DNA of 64,000 nucleotides, from assembly GCA_023664185.1 (NCBI GenBank), contig JAMPGA010000002.1, positions 20,480-84,479 on the forward strand, given 5' to 3'. A program made the translations under genes and the position numbers. Numbering within the stretch: the stretch's first letter is position 1; each line of letters starts with the position of its first letter. Of this stretch, positions 1 to 10,311 are shown one piece after another. The stretch comes from Muribaculaceae bacterium. Its GTDB lineage: Bacteria; Bacteroidota; Bacteroidia; Bacteroidales; Muribaculaceae. The notes below the pieces were generated by a model. The model made no database searches. It was given only the letters and a program-made list of their open reading frames with translations, and was not told the DNA's origin.

Positions 1-58
1 CAAGTATTTATTTTAATGAAAGTCAATAAAATAAATATTATTCAGCAAACCCTACGTA

Positions 59-89
59 GGAGATGACTGTGAAGTTATCTCCTTTTTTT
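59..89 (+). terminator. Intrinsic terminator of a gene left of the window
   Basis: GGAGAT (59-64) pairs with ATCTCC (77-82) and is followed by seven T residues. It would end a plus-strand transcript coming from outside the window. The next promoter-like box begins two bases after the T run. Confidence 0.6.
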
Positions 90-90
90 G

Positions 91-98
91 TACCTTTG
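91..98 (+). promoter_or_regulatory. Bacteroidetes -7 box before the GH95 gene
   Basis: TACCTTTG fits the Bacteroidetes -7 consensus TAnnTTTG and ends 20 bases before the GH95 start codon. I see no good -33 TTTG at the expected spacing, so the call rests on the -7 box alone. Confidence 0.4.
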
Positions 99-118
99 TC
101 ACAAACGAATCATTAACC

Positions 119-2548
119 ATGAATAAAACAGTACTGACCTTAATCTGCATTGCTTCTGCGGCGCAAATGTCTGTGGCAGCGGCGAGCAGCGAACTAAAAT
201 TATGGTATGACAAGCCGGCCAGCGAGTGGGTGGAAGCGCTCCCGCTGGGCAATTCACGGCTTGGAGCCATGGTGTATGGCGGAACCGCGACTGAAGAGAT
301 TCAGCTCAACGAAGAGACCATGTGGGGCGGCGGCCCGCACACCAACCATTCCACCAAGGTGCTCGAGGTGCTCCCCCAAGTGAGACAGCTGGTGTTTTCG
401 GGACAGAACGACAAGGTTCAGGAACTGATAGACTCCACCTTCCTCACGGGTCGCAACGGCATGCCATATCAGACTATAGGCTCGCTGATGCTCAGATTTC
501 CGGGACACGAAAACGTGTCGGAGTATTACCGCGATCTAAATCTTGACAATGCCACGACCACTGTAAAATACTCCCACGAGGGTGTGGATTATACGCGCGA
601 GGCTTTCACCTCGATGACCGACGATGTGGTGGTGATACGCCTCACGGCCTCACAGCCGGGTGCACTCTCCTTCTCAGCCTCGTTCACATCGCCCATGAAG
701 AAATGGAATGTGACCCGCGAGGGAAAAACACTTGTGCTCCACACAAACGGCGGAGACCATGAGGGTGTTAAGGGTGTGATAAAAGGTGAAACACGTCTTG
801 AGATAGTCCCCGACGGAGGCCGTCTCACAGCTGCCGGTGATTCCCTGACCCTGTCAGGCGCTACGGCTGCCATTCTCTACGTGTCGACAGGCACAAACTT
901 TGTGAACTATCACGATACATCAGCCTCCCCCAGCCGTCGGGCCAAGGAAACTCTGAAAAAAGCCAAGACTGTACCCTACGATACGGCCATCAAGAATCAC
1001 ACGGAGCGTCATGCCAAGCAGTTTGGGCGCATGAGCATCAACCTCGGCACCACCCCCGACTCGCTGCTCAACCTGCCCACCGACAGGCGCATACAGCTCT
1101 TTGCCGACCATCACGACCCCGAGCTTGCCGCTCTGCTTTTTCAGTATGGCCGCTATCTGCTGATAGCCTCCTCGCAGCCCGGCGGACAGGCTGCCAATCT
1201 GCAGGGCATCTGGAACGAAAAGCCCCACGCTCCCTGGGATGGCAAATATACCGTAAACATAAACACCGAGATGAACTACTGGCCGGCCGAGCCCACCAAT
1301 CTGAGCGAGTGTCATGAGCCATTGTTCCAGTTGGTGGCCGATCTGTCGGAAAACGCCCGCACCACTGCCCGCGAGATGTATGGCTGCAACGGTTGGGTCA
1401 CACACCATAACACCGATATCTGGCGCACTTCGGGCGTGGTCGATAAGGCCAACTACGGCACCTGGCCCATGGGTGGAGCATGGCTGGCCACTCACCTGTG
1501 GCAGCACTATCTCTATACCGGCGACAAGGAGTTTCTGGCTCAAGCATATCCGGCGCTCAAGGGTGCAGCCGACTTCTTCCTTGACTACCTGGTGGAAATG
1601 CCGGGCACGGAGTGGAAAGTTGTGACACCGTCGATGTCGCCCGAACATGGCCCGGCTGCCAAATTCAAAGGCAAAGCTTGGATCGAGGCCGGATGCACCA
1701 TGGACAATCAGATTGTATTCGACCTCCTCAACCATACCCTCGATGCTGCCCGCATCACAGGCGAGCGCCAGAGCTATCTCGACTCACTGCAGAGCGCTAT
1801 TGCCTCACTTCCCCCGATGCAGATAGGCCGCTACAACCAGCTGCAGGAGTGGATGGGCGACTGGGACAAGGCACCCGACAATCACCGCCACATATCGCAT
1901 GCCTACGGCCTGTATCCCTCGGCTCAAATCTCGCCCTACACCACTCCCGAACTCTTCGAGGCCATACGCTACACCATGATACAACGCGGCGACGAGGCCA
2001 CTGGATGGTCTATCGGCTGGAAGATCAACCTCTGGGCTCGTCTGCAGGACGGCAACCACGCCTATCGCATTGTAAACAATATGATAAAGGGTCGCATGTA
2101 TCCCAATCTGTTTGACGCACATCCGCCGTTCCAGATCGACGGTAACTTCGGCTATACCGCCGGCGTGGCCGAGATGCTGGTGCAGAGCCACGACGGTGCG
2201 CTCCACCTGCTGCCGGCCGTGCCCGACGAGTGGGAAAACGGTGAAGTGAAAGGGCTCGTGGCACGCGGCGGCTTCGTTGTAGACATGGCATGGAATGGCT
2301 CGCAGCCCAGCCAGGTCACAGTAACCTCGCGCCTGGGTGGCAATCTGCGCCTGCGCTCATACGTACCCCTCAAGGGTGAAGGCCTCGTGGAGGCCAAGGG
2401 TGAAAATCCCAATCCTCTCTACAGCCGCCCCGAGGTTAAGGCTCCGCTTCACAGCGACAAAATCAGCCCGAGATATCCGCAGCTGAAGAGGGTCTATGAG
2501 TATGACATTGCCACAGAGCCGGGTGGAGTCTACACCTTCACACGTTAA
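119..2548 (+). CDS. GH95 family glycoside hydrolase (alpha-L-fucosidase or alpha-L-galactosidase)
   Basis: An 809-residue secreted glycosidase with a signal peptide (about residues 1-21, ending near VAAASS). The GH95 N-terminal beta domain opens with [18 protein letters not shown]. Candidate catalytic residues by analogy with the family are the Asn pair in VNINTE (N380, N382), the acid Glu in SMSPEHG (E509) and Asp in QIDGNFG (D674). GH95 members release alpha-1,2-fucose or alpha-L-galactose. Its 3' end lies two bases from the convergent end of a predicted rhamnogalacturonan-II enzyme, so alpha-L-galactosidase activity on that glycan is the more likely role. Family assignment is firm; substrate is inferred from context. 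Confidence 0.9.
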   Translation: MNKTVLTLICIASAAQMSVAAASSELKLWYDKPASEWVEALPLGNSRLGAMVYGGTATEEIQLNEETMWGGGPHTNHSTKVLEVLPQVRQLVFSGQNDKVQELIDSTFLTGRNGMPYQTIGSLMLRFPGHENVSEYYRDLNLDNATTTVKYSHEGVDYTREAFTSMTDDVVVIRLTASQPGALSFSASFTSPMKKWNVTREGKTLVLHTNGGDHEGVKGVIKGETRLEIVPDGGRLTAAGDSLTLSGATAAILYVSTGTNFVNYHDTSASPSRRAKETLKKAKTVPYDTAIKNHTERHAKQFGRMSINLGTTPDSLLNLPTDRRIQLFADHHDPELAALLFQYGRYLLIASSQPGGQAANLQGIWNEKPHAPWDGKYTVNINTEMNYWPAEPTNLSECHEPLFQLVADLSENARTTAREMYGCNGWVTHHNTDIWRTSGVVDKANYGTWPMGGAWLATHLWQHYLYTGDKEFLAQAYPALKGAADFFLDYLVEMPGTEWKVVTPSMSPEHGPAAKFKGKAWIEAGCTMDNQIVFDLLNHTLDAARITGERQSYLDSLQSAIASLPPMQIGRYNQLQEWMGDWDKAPDNHRHISHAYGLYPSAQISPYTTPELFEAIRYTMIQRGDEATGWSIGWKINLWARLQDGNHAYRIVNNMIKGRMYPNLFDAHPPFQIDGNFGYTAGVAEMLVQSHDGALHLLPAVPDEWENGEVKGLVARGGFVVDMAWNGSQPSQVTVTSRLGGNLRLRSYVPLKGEGLVEAKGENPNPLYSRPEVKAPLHSDKISPRYPQLKRVYEYDIATEPGGVYTFTR

Positions 2549-2550
2549 GA

Positions 2551-5500
2551 TTAGAAAGCATTTTCCACCACTATACGGTCCAGGGTCGCGGCATTAGCCA
2601 CGGCCCTGCCGTCTATCATGACGGTGAGTCCTGGGCCTTTGTGATAGCGCTCTCCGGTCTCGTCCCACAGGATTGTGATGTTGTGTCCGTGATAAGGGAT
2701 ATTGTCCAGACAGAACCAAGGCCATGTGCCTGCGGGGAGCAGGGGATTGATCTCAAGCGTGCGGTCGGGGCGTGGACGCAGCCCGCACAGTCCGGTTATC
2801 ACAAGGTCGTTGAAGGTGGAGTGGTTGTAATATCGGCTGCGCTCCTGATCGCCCTTGAGCCAGTAGCCTGTGGTCTCGTCGAGATACTCCCCTATGTAGG
2901 GGCGTCCACGGTGATGCTGCGACTCCACAAGCAGCTTCAGATGGCCGAAATAGATGCTGTCGGTCACCACAGGGCTCTCTGTGGAGTTCAGATAGTTGGC
3001 CAGGGCTGTGAGAGTCTGCGACGTGGCAAAGGGCCACACGGCGCCATCCCACTCACACTGTCCCACCCCGTGGGTGCGGAACTGTGGATGCCGGCGCTCG
3101 GCCGTGGTGAGTCCGTAGGGAGCCAGGAAGCCCTTCTCGTCGGCTATCTGCAGCCATGCGTTGTCATATCTGCCCGAATCCGGGAGATTGAAATACCAGG
3201 GTACATAGCCTATGGCCTCGCGGGCAGAGGCGAGTGTGTCGGTGCACAAAGTCTCAAAGAATGTATCCCGTTGGTTCCACAGCCGTGTCTGCACCAAGTA
3301 TTTCAGCTCACGGGCTTTGGCACTGTAAAGTTCCAGGCTCTCCTCATCGCCCAGCAGCGAGGCTATTTCGGCAAGAGCAACGGCGTTGCCATACATATAG
3401 GAATTGATGGTGGGACGTGCATTGCGGGTGCGGCGGCCTCCGCTGATGCTCTCCTCCATGCCGTCCGACACGTCTCGCTGCCAGTACAGACCATTGTCCA
3501 GCCGGTGCGTCTCCTCCCATCTCGTATACTCAGCCTTGAGGTCGGGATACAAGGCGACGAGCGCAGCCGTGTCGGCGTCGACAAGCCAGCGGGAATAGAC
3601 GGCATACGGATTCCAGGAGCTGAACTTCATCATCTTCTCCATGGGCTTTCCGTTGTTGCCGTGATACCATGTGTTAATAATGCCGTCGAGATACTCCGGA
3701 TTCCTCAGCCAGCGGCTCTCCATAATATGATGTCCTATGGCACAGGCTATGAGGTTGTAGCGGTCGGCATAGGAGCGGTTTACGAGAAACTCGGTCATGC
3801 CGTAGCCCACCGGAGTATTTCGGATATGCTTGCGCAGTGTCCACCAGCGGTAGTAGTAGATCTGCTCGAAATCGCGGTCGGGACAGTCGAAGAGCGGTAT
3901 GTTGTGCCTCATCCACTCCGACGACTCGGAGTTGGGTATGGCCTGGACTATATTCTCGTCCTCCATGGAGTTGAAATAGTCGGCATGATGGGCATAATCG
4001 TCATATCGGAGCACGGCAGCCGTGGCATCGGGATCGGAGGATGAGGTCTTGAAGCCGGCTATGCTGAACACGGCCTTCAGGTCGGTATCGTTGGCGCGAG
4101 GCATATCGTCGGTCTGGTCGGGAGCGGTGTCAACATTGGGGTAGTCGGAATGGGAGCCTGTGCGGAACACCACTCTCTCCACCGCCTTGACTGGGGCAAA
4201 GAGCATGCGCGTGGAGCGCTTTTTGCCGTCGACCCACACGGTGGACTGCCGATCGTCAAGCGAAATGTCGACCTTTACATTATATACCTTGCCTGGCTCA
4301 TAGTCGATGACGCGGCCGTAGCGCGCGCCCCCTTTGGAGCGCATCACACCGTCGGGGGTAAGCTCGATGCGTGAGCAGGCCACACCGTTTTCGTCGACAA
4401 ACTCTATCAGGAGAGTGCCATGGTCGTTCTGCCAGGCCATGAGGTCGAACTCCGCACTCAACGAGCGCGACGGAGGTATCTTGCGCTCCACCATTGCCAG
4501 ATCAAAGGGGTCGCTGTCGGCCAGCGTTAGCCATGTTCTGCCCTCAGTCTGCTCAAGCGACACAGGAGCCAACACCGGCGAGTAGATATTCCACATGGTG
4601 AGATGGGCGAGATCTGTAAAGTCGGCAAAATCCTCATCGGCATGAGCCGAGGCCACTGTCTGCACCGGCACCGGGATGCGGGCCACCCACATATCTTCCT
4701 TGCCCACACTATAGGTGACCCACAGGTCTCCGTCGGGAGGCGTGCCATTACCTTCCTGAATCCCCCTCACATACTGCGGACCGAAGGATTTGTATTGGCC
4801 GGCATACCGCATGGCCGGCACCCGTCCATGCACCAGATTGAGGGTTGTATAGTCGAGGCCGTCTTCACTGAGCGAAATAGCCAGCGGCCAGCGAAATTCA
4901 GAGGGGTTATAGACAGTGGCATATGTGCCATCGGAGAGGCGTTGACCCCAGATCTTGGCGTTGCTGTTGACAAATCCTTTGGCACGGAGCACAGGCTCAT
5001 GCCACGTGTTGCCCCCGTCCGAACTCACCGAGGTCAAAGCGTGTTTCCACAATCCCGCCACCCGACCGTCGGGGAGAGTATACCAGCAGAATGCTTTGTA
5101 GAGGTTCTTCAGAGGAATGAGAGGGTCGTTGCGGTCGGCCTCCTCAACCCACTGCATCCTGTAGAGAGGATTCTCCACCATCTCGCTGCATGCCTGCCGG
5201 AAACCCTTGTCCTTACTGGCAGTATAAAACGGATAGAGGGTATTCTTTTCGCTGAAGCCGTGGTTATAGTATACGAAGTATATCGGGCCGAACGAGCCGT
5301 CGGGATATATCTCTCTCACCACTCGGCCTATGCCATTACCATCGTTGGGATCATCCTTGGGATGCAGAGCCACGCCATAGTTGCCGGTGGCAAGCAGTCG
5401 CCCAGACTTCGACACATAGAAGCCCACACGCTGGTGCATCACTGCATTCACCCCTTCGGGAGCGGTGATATCGGAGTCGGGCTTGCTGAATCCAGCCGGC

Positions 5501-5883
5501 ACTGGGTAGAGCGGGAACAGAATTTCAGGTGCAGTCCAGGTATAGCCATCGACCGAGGTCTGCAGCATGGTGCGCCCGCCACCCACATGCTCATCGACAG
5601 GATTGGAGAGATAGTGCATGTAGAAGCGTCCGTTCCAGTAGGCCAGCATGGGCTGATGATTGTAGGTCCAGCCGTTTTCATTGGTGCGATACATGTCGTA
5701 ACGCCGACTGGCGCGCATGGTCTGTATATTGTGCACACCCACCACCGGCGAGAGGCCACCGTCGTGGCGGTTGGGGTCGGAGAGCTCAGATCCTGAGTAG
5801 TGCACAAGGTCTGTAGACATAGCGCTCGGAGCCACCACCGAGAGCACTGCGGTGAGGAGAAGTGAGTTGAGAGTAGGGTTCAT
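2551..5883 (-). CDS. Two-domain glycoside hydrolase, beta-propeller plus (alpha/alpha)6 barrel; GH143-GH142-like
   Basis: A secreted 1110-residue protein (signal peptide about residues 1-23). Residues about 30-400 look like a sialidase-type beta-propeller with repeated motifs such as SVDGYTW, SSDGGNTW and SEDGLDY. A beta-sandwich-like stretch follows (about 410-580). Residues about 620-1080 are a six-hairpin domain related to MGH1/GH63-type enzymes (GNNGKPMEKMMKFSSWNP, CEWDGAVWPFATSQ). This order and length match my memory of Bacteroides BT1020, whose GH143 domain releases DHA and whose GH142 domain releases beta-L-arabinofuranose from rhamnogalacturonan-II chain D. The adjacent pectate lyase and GH95 gene fit that. 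Domain architecture is seen; the exact families are an inference. It follows the lyase gene after three bases, so it belongs to the same operon. Confidence 0.7.
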   Translation of the reverse strand: MNPTLNSLLLTAVLSVVAPSAMSTDLVHYSGSELSDPNRHDGGLSPVVGVHNIQTMRASRRYDMYRTNENGWTYNHQPMLAYWNGRFYMHYLSNPVDEHVGGGRTMLQTSVDGYTWTAPEILFPLYPVPAGFSKPDSDITAPEGVNAVMHQRVGFYVSKSGRLLATGNYGVALHPKDDPNDGNGIGRVVREIYPDGSFGPIYFVYYNHGFSEKNTLYPFYTASKDKGFRQACSEMVENPLYRMQWVEEADRNDPLIPLKNLYKAFCWYTLPDGRVAGLWKHALTSVSSDGGNTWHEPVLRAKGFVNSNAKIWGQRLSDGTYATVYNPSEFRWPLAISLSEDGLDYTTLNLVHGRVPAMRYAGQYKSFGPQYVRGIQEGNGTPPDGDLWVTYSVGKEDMWVARIPVPVQTVASAHADEDFADFTDLAHLTMWNIYSPVLAPVSLEQTEGRTWLTLADSDPFDLAMVERKIPPSRSLSAEFDLMAWQNDHGTLLIEFVDENGVACSRIELTPDGVMRSKGGARYGRVIDYEPGKVYNVKVDISLDDRQSTVWVDGKKRSTRMLFAPVKAVERVVFRTGSHSDYPNVDTAPDQTDDMPRANDTDLKAVFSIAGFKTSSSDPDATAAVLRYDDYAHHADYFNSMEDENIVQAIPNSESSEWMRHNIPLFDCPDRDFEQIYYYRWWTLRKHIRNTPVGYGMTEFLVNRSYADRYNLIACAIGHHIMESRWLRNPEYLDGIINTWYHGNNGKPMEKMMKFSSWNPYAVYSRWLVDADTAALVALYPDLKAEYTRWEETHRLDNGLYWQRDVSDGMEESISGGRRTRNARPTINSYMYGNAVALAEIASLLGDEESLELYSAKARELKYLVQTRLWNQRDTFFETLCTDTLASAREAIGYVPWYFNLPDSGRYDNAWLQIADEKGFLAPYGLTTAERRHPQFRTHGVGQCEWDGAVWPFATSQTLTALANYLNSTESPVVTDSIYFGHLKLLVESQHHRGRPYIGEYLDETTGYWLKGDQERSRYYNHSTFNDLVITGLCGLRPRPDRTLEINPLLPAGTWPWFCLDNIPYHGHNITILWDETGERYHKGPGLTVMIDGRAVANAATLDRIVVENAF

Positions 5884-5886
5884 GGT

Positions 5887-7518
5887 TTATTCGGCTAACT
5901 CATTGGCATACACCTCTATCCAGGCATAGCCAGAAGGGGAGATAAGGGCAGAGTCAGATGCATCGGCGGGGTTGAGACCATGCTCCTGCTCCCACTGGTC
6001 GGGTAGACCGTCGGCATCGCTGTCTACACGCGGCATGCCCTTGTAGTCGGGCAGCCCCCCCACCTGGCGCGGATCCGTGATGATGCCATATTTATATGAA
6101 TCGGCCGGCAGGCGGCGCTTCACGTAGGGTGTCTCGGCCGTGTATCGGTCGGCATCCGGGGCATATATGGCCTTACCGAGCTTTATAGACTCTATCACAC
6201 GAGAGTCCACTGCGTCGCGCACAGGCTTTGTGGCTCCGGCATTGTCGAGCACATAGGTATAGGCCGAGTCGGTGTCCATAATGGTGACGAATGCCATATC
6301 GAACGGACGGTACACGCGGATATCCTCCATAAGGTCAGCGGCTTTCAGCCCGTCGGGCAGCTGTACGCCTCCGGCCCAGTTGTCGGCTGAGATGTCGGGC
6401 CGACCCCAAACCTTGTTGCCCTCCACGTAGGCGCGGCCAAAATGATTGCGGTGTGCCTTGTCTCTGCCACCCTCCATCTTCACTATTCGGTGGCGTATGG
6501 AGGCATTGGGCGAGTTGAGATCGGTGACAGGGCCCGGCTTGAAGTTGTTGTTTATGATATTGAGCCGACTGGTGTGGTCGCCCCCGTCAATCGAACGGTT
6601 CCACCAGTTGTAGGTGAGATTGTTCACAAAGTTGAACCCTCCGTTCATGCCTATCGAGCAGTTACGCGAGATATTGGAGGCAAAGATATTGCGGGCAAAA
6701 GTGCTGTTGTGCCCACCTATGGTGGCTCCGAAGGCGTGGTTATAGGTATCGAGCGCCTCAGAGAAAATGCTGTTCTGAATGGTGATGTTTACGGTGGGGA
6801 GCTTGTCGTAATGCCCGGTCAGAGTGTCACGGTTGGCCACATGGCGGTAAACCGACATATTCTCGTCGAGCCCCCATGAGGATGACACATGGTCAATAAT
6901 GACGTTGCCCACCACATTTCCACCCAGGGCATCGTCACGGAAGGCCACATCCATGGCTCCGCGGCGGAAACGCATGTGGCGCACTATCACGTCGTGGGTG
7001 TCGATGAGAAACGATTGCCCCGTGACACACACTCCGTCGCCCGGAGCGGTCTGCCCCAGGATTGTGATATATGGCGCGCGCACGTTTATAGGCGACTCCA
7101 GTCTGATCACTCCGGCCACGTTGAACACCACTATTCGTGCTCCACCCGCCTCGCATGCCTCGCGCAGTGTGCCGGGGCCGCGGTCGGCCAGCGAGGTCAC
7201 CACTATCACCTTTCCATCTCGCCCCCCGGGAGTATACATTCCTCCACCTTCAGCTCCCGGAAAGGCCTTGAGAGTGCTCTGCGGCAGGTCGGCGGGATAC
7301 ATTGCCCAGGGTCTGTAGGGGCGCCCTTTCTCGGAGGCTTCCTGCATTACAATGGGATAGGCCACCGCCCAGGCACTGTCTGACTTAGCGTTCCAGCGGG
7401 CTTCCTGAACCGCAGCACGAGTCTTTACAGAGTCGGGCACCTGGGGATACTGTGCCATCGCCGCAAACGACGCCGACATCAGCAATAGGGAGATAAATGG
7501 TTTCATGGTATTCTGCAT
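5887..7518 (-). CDS. Secreted pectate lyase-like protein (PL1 family, parallel beta-helix)
   Basis: A 543-residue secreted protein whose lipid-like N-terminus (MKPFISLLLMSASFAAMAQ) is a signal peptide. The core resembles PL1 pectate lyases: AFPGAEGGGMYTPGGRDGKV starts the domain, and IIDHVSSSWGLDEN is the usual catalytic-face strand. A short C-terminal motif DSDADGLPDQWE resembles the calcium-binding thrombospondin-type-3 repeats often found at the end of these lyases. Its first ATG overlaps the stop codon of the TonB receptor as TAATG, which supports translational coupling; an internal ATG at 7506 would also give an intact signal peptide. The expected role is cleavage of the homogalacturonan backbone. 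Confidence 0.85.
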   Translation of the reverse strand: MQNTMKPFISLLLMSASFAAMAQYPQVPDSVKTRAAVQEARWNAKSDSAWAVAYPIVMQEASEKGRPYRPWAMYPADLPQSTLKAFPGAEGGGMYTPGGRDGKVIVVTSLADRGPGTLREACEAGGARIVVFNVAGVIRLESPINVRAPYITILGQTAPGDGVCVTGQSFLIDTHDVIVRHMRFRRGAMDVAFRDDALGGNVVGNVIIDHVSSSWGLDENMSVYRHVANRDTLTGHYDKLPTVNITIQNSIFSEALDTYNHAFGATIGGHNSTFARNIFASNISRNCSIGMNGGFNFVNNLTYNWWNRSIDGGDHTSRLNIINNNFKPGPVTDLNSPNASIRHRIVKMEGGRDKAHRNHFGRAYVEGNKVWGRPDISADNWAGGVQLPDGLKAADLMEDIRVYRPFDMAFVTIMDTDSAYTYVLDNAGATKPVRDAVDSRVIESIKLGKAIYAPDADRYTAETPYVKRRLPADSYKYGIITDPRQVGGLPDYKGMPRVDSDADGLPDQWEQEHGLNPADASDSALISPSGYAWIEVYANELAE

Positions 7519-9719
7519 TACTGCAATCTGAAGTTATCGAGTTTGAAGGAGGCTTTTATGCCCCAGTGAAACGGCGCGCCGCGCTGGAAGAAGGTGTTGC
7601 CCACCGATTCATAGCGGAAGGTGTTGAACTGCGTGTTTGTGAGATTTCTGAACCAAACCTCAAAATTGACCTGTGGGAATGTCACCCCGGCCACAAAGCC
7701 GAGATTGGCATAGAAGGGCTGTTTGTAGAGATTCTCCTCATCCCAATATACAGAGCCTACGCCGCGCACATCGGGTGTAAAATACACACGGGCTTTTTTG
7801 ATGGGGAGTGTGTAGGTGGCCGATGCGAAGAGGGTATTCTCAGGCGCATAGGGCACACGTTTGCCCGATAGATCATTGCGGCCGTCGTTGAAGTGACGGA
7901 ATTTGGCCTTGGTGAATCCGTAGGACAGATTGAATATCCAGCGCTGGGTGGGTGTGTAGCGGAGCGTAATTTCGGCGCCCAGCGAGCGTGTGCGCCCTGC
8001 ATTTGCCATCATGCGCCCTGTGGTAGTGCCTTCGGGGAAGATGGTCACTTGCTGGTCGTGCAGATCAATCCAGAAGGCCGAGAAAGTGGAGTAGACACGT
8101 CCGTGGTCCACGCTGAAGTGACCGCCAATCTCGTAGTTCCACGATGTCTCAGGCTTGTAGCTAACCACCTCATCCACATCTATTTCGGGGGGTGTGCCCA
8201 TCACTGCCATCATTTTGGACTGCAGTATCTGGCTGAACATCTGAGTATTGAAGCCTCCAGCCTTGTATCCGCGCGACACGGATGCAAAAAATGCCGAGTT
8301 GTTGTGGTTGAATGTCAGCGAGAAGGATGGCAGCAACTCGCGAAACTGTTTGCGGAGCTTCCCGGTGTCGTTGATGTCGATGGTCTTTACCCCCAACGGA
8401 ATATTTCCCCTATACATGGTGGCTTGTGTGTTGAGGTCGCTGTAATAGCGCAGCGAGGTGCTCTCATAGTCGTAGCGCAGCCCGGCGGCCACGTCGAAGG
8501 GACCGAAACTGTAGGTGCTGCGGTGATAGACGGCTATACCGCGCGAAGGCACGCGGAAGCGCGACCCGAGGGTGAACTGATCGCCCGGAAACTCCAGCTT
8601 CATGCCTCCGGGCAGCTGTGAGTTGATAATCTGGTCGATGCCGTCGGTCAGAAATGTGACCGGAGCTTTGATATTATTGTGCTTGTAGAAGGCAAACACG
8701 CCAGCCAGCCATGAGTAATGATCCACCGAGCCACGTATCACCACCTCCTGTGTAGCCCCCAGATCGTGCTGGCGCTGCATGAGGTTGAAATAGCTCCCCG
8801 GCAGGAAATCCTGGTCGAGCACCATCTTGTCGTGGAGCAGCTGCAGACTGGTGATGGATGCCAGCGTGAAATGAGGGGCGTTCCACTTAACGGTGAGACC
8901 CTCGGTGAGCATGGAACGCTTGTAGAAACATGTGTCGTTATAGTTTACCACTCCGGTTTCCTCCCAGCGGTAGGGATAACCGTGTTGGCTGGCATTGGCC
9001 CAGGCGAGGGTATTTTCAACATACACTCTTGTCGACGGTTGCCACACGGTCTTCCATCGCAGCGAATTGTCCTCGGCCTCGCCGCTTCGAGTGTTGTTGA
9101 AATAGTTGTTGTCATAGCCGTTTGTGTGTCCGGCATATCCGGTGAGGCTCATGCCCAGATTCTGTCGCAGCCGTTTGTAGACACTGGCATTGAGTCGACA
9201 GAAGCCATAGGAGCCACCCTGAAAACCGACTTTCACCCCCTCCCAGCGCATGGGCGAGAGGGTGTAGACGTTGATAAGTCCGGCCACAGTGTTGCGGCCA
9301 TAGAGGGTGGACTGCGGGCCGCGAAGCACCTCTATGCGCTCAATGTCGGCCATCTCGAAGTCATAGCCATTCTTGTTCAGATAGGGTATATTGTCCACAT
9401 TCAGCCCCACGGCAGGCTGATCTATGCGCGCACCAATGCCACGCACATATATCGACGAGGTCATTCTCGACCCATAGTCGGGCATAAAGAAGTTGGGTGC
9501 TATCTCGCTCACGGCCTTCATGCCCGATATGTTGTATCGCTCTATCTCCTTGGCCGAAATAGTGGTGACAGTGACAGGCTGGCGCAACAACGATGACGCC
9601 TGCTTTATGGCAGTGACACTCACTTCGGAGAGCCCCACTCTGAGCGAGTCGGGCTGCTGGCCGGCTACGCCCAAAGCTCCAGCCATCATTGAGGCAAGGA
9701 GTATAATCTTAGTTTTCAT
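7518..9719 (-). CDS. TonB-dependent outer-membrane receptor
   Basis: A 733-residue protein with a signal peptide (about residues 1-20), a plug domain (about 45-165; motifs YVRGIGARIDQPAVG and RIEVLRGPQSTLYGRN) and a C-terminal 22-strand barrel that ends in a hydrophobic alternating strand. It lacks the N-terminal carboxypeptidase-regulatory-like extension of SusC proteins, and no SusD partner gene is present. It sits between an upstream HEAT-like gene, which it overlaps by 11 bases, and pectin enzymes, so it probably imports the oligosaccharides they release. The substrate cannot be read from the sequence. Confidence 0.9.
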   Translation of the reverse strand: MKTKIILLASMMAGALGVAGQQPDSLRVGLSEVSVTAIKQASSLLRQPVTVTTISAKEIERYNISGMKAVSEIAPNFFMPDYGSRMTSSIYVRGIGARIDQPAVGLNVDNIPYLNKNGYDFEMADIERIEVLRGPQSTLYGRNTVAGLINVYTLSPMRWEGVKVGFQGGSYGFCRLNASVYKRLRQNLGMSLTGYAGHTNGYDNNYFNNTRSGEAEDNSLRWKTVWQPSTRVYVENTLAWANASQHGYPYRWEETGVVNYNDTCFYKRSMLTEGLTVKWNAPHFTLASITSLQLLHDKMVLDQDFLPGSYFNLMQRQHDLGATQEVVIRGSVDHYSWLAGVFAFYKHNNIKAPVTFLTDGIDQIINSQLPGGMKLEFPGDQFTLGSRFRVPSRGIAVYHRSTYSFGPFDVAAGLRYDYESTSLRYYSDLNTQATMYRGNIPLGVKTIDINDTGKLRKQFRELLPSFSLTFNHNNSAFFASVSRGYKAGGFNTQMFSQILQSKMMAVMGTPPEIDVDEVVSYKPETSWNYEIGGHFSVDHGRVYSTFSAFWIDLHDQQVTIFPEGTTTGRMMANAGRTRSLGAEITLRYTPTQRWIFNLSYGFTKAKFRHFNDGRNDLSGKRVPYAPENTLFASATYTLPIKKARVYFTPDVRGVGSVYWDEENLYKQPFYANLGFVAGVTFPQVNFEVWFRNLTNTQFNTFRYESVGNTFFQRGAPFHWGIKASFKLDNFRLQ

Positions 9720-10260
9720 TTAGAAGGAATTCAGTTTCATCGAGTATATTGAGACACAAAGGCTTGGTGAGGGCACATGAGCGCGCCAGCTCGCGGCGGG
9801 CAGCACTGTCGGCCTCGGCCGCACAGGCGGGGAGGAGATTGCGCATGAGACGCAGCGATGTGTAGCGCAGCATGTCGGAGTCCGACTGCAGATAAGCACT
9901 GATCAGTGAAGGGGCAAACGGCATATGGCGCAGCAGACGGTGGCAGAGTATATCGGCCACCTCGGTGTGGGTCACGCTCTCCATCCACTCGCGGGCCTCT
10001 GTTTCGGTCATCTCCTCCCGGGGGAAAAGCATGGGTGCCAGCAGCAGGCTCTCGCGGGTGCGCACATCGTCCCACAGCTGCCGGGCAAACTCGGCTGTAT
10101 GTGGCGCCGACTGGGCTATCTCGGCTATCTGCGGCAGATTCAGACCGAATATCATGCGGTAAGTATGACCCGTGTGCCTCAAGGCATCGGCCACTATGCC
10201 GTTGCGCATGGCAAAAAAGCGGCGTTTCACCAGTTGCATGTCGCTATACTCCATAAACAT
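9709..10260 (-). CDS. HEAT-like protein, possible DNA alkylation repair (AlkD) family
   Basis: A 183-residue protein made of helical repeats, with the MRNGIVADALRHTGH start and the SDSDMLRYTSLRLMRNL helix pair seen in short Bacteroidales proteins of the AlkD-like superfamily. Full AlkD proteins are about 220-230 residues, so this is a short version. In-frame ATGs at 10254 and 10239 are alternative starts; the last would begin MQLVKRRF. It is the first gene before the TonB receptor and overlaps it, although a repair protein has no obvious role in glycan use. I see no catalytic residue to confirm glycosylase activity. Confidence 0.5.
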   Translation of the reverse strand: MFMEYSDMQLVKRRFFAMRNGIVADALRHTGHTYRMIFGLNLPQIAEIAQSAPHTAEFARQLWDDVRTRESLLLAPMLFPREEMTETEAREWMESVTHTEVADILCHRLLRHMPFAPSLISAYLQSDSDMLRYTSLRLMRNLLPACAAEADSAARRELARSCALTKPLCLNILDETEFLLNEN

Positions 10261-10311
10261 TTCACCCCTGCGGGGCGTTGAAATTTAAAACCGTTTTAAC
10301 TGTCAAAGATT

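Noticed and set aside
2641-4044. A long plus-strand open frame (about 467 codons) opposite the two-domain glycosidase
   Set aside because: It is the antisense shadow of a high-GC gene with recognisable domains on the other strand; it has no known domain, signal peptide or promoter.
4603-5796. A second long antisense frame (about 397 codons) in the same gene
   Set aside because: Same reason: composition-driven open frame with no protein-like features.
7518-9719. SusC/SusD pair in the glycan locus
   Set aside because: The receptor lacks the SusC N-terminal extension and no SusD-like lipoprotein is present.
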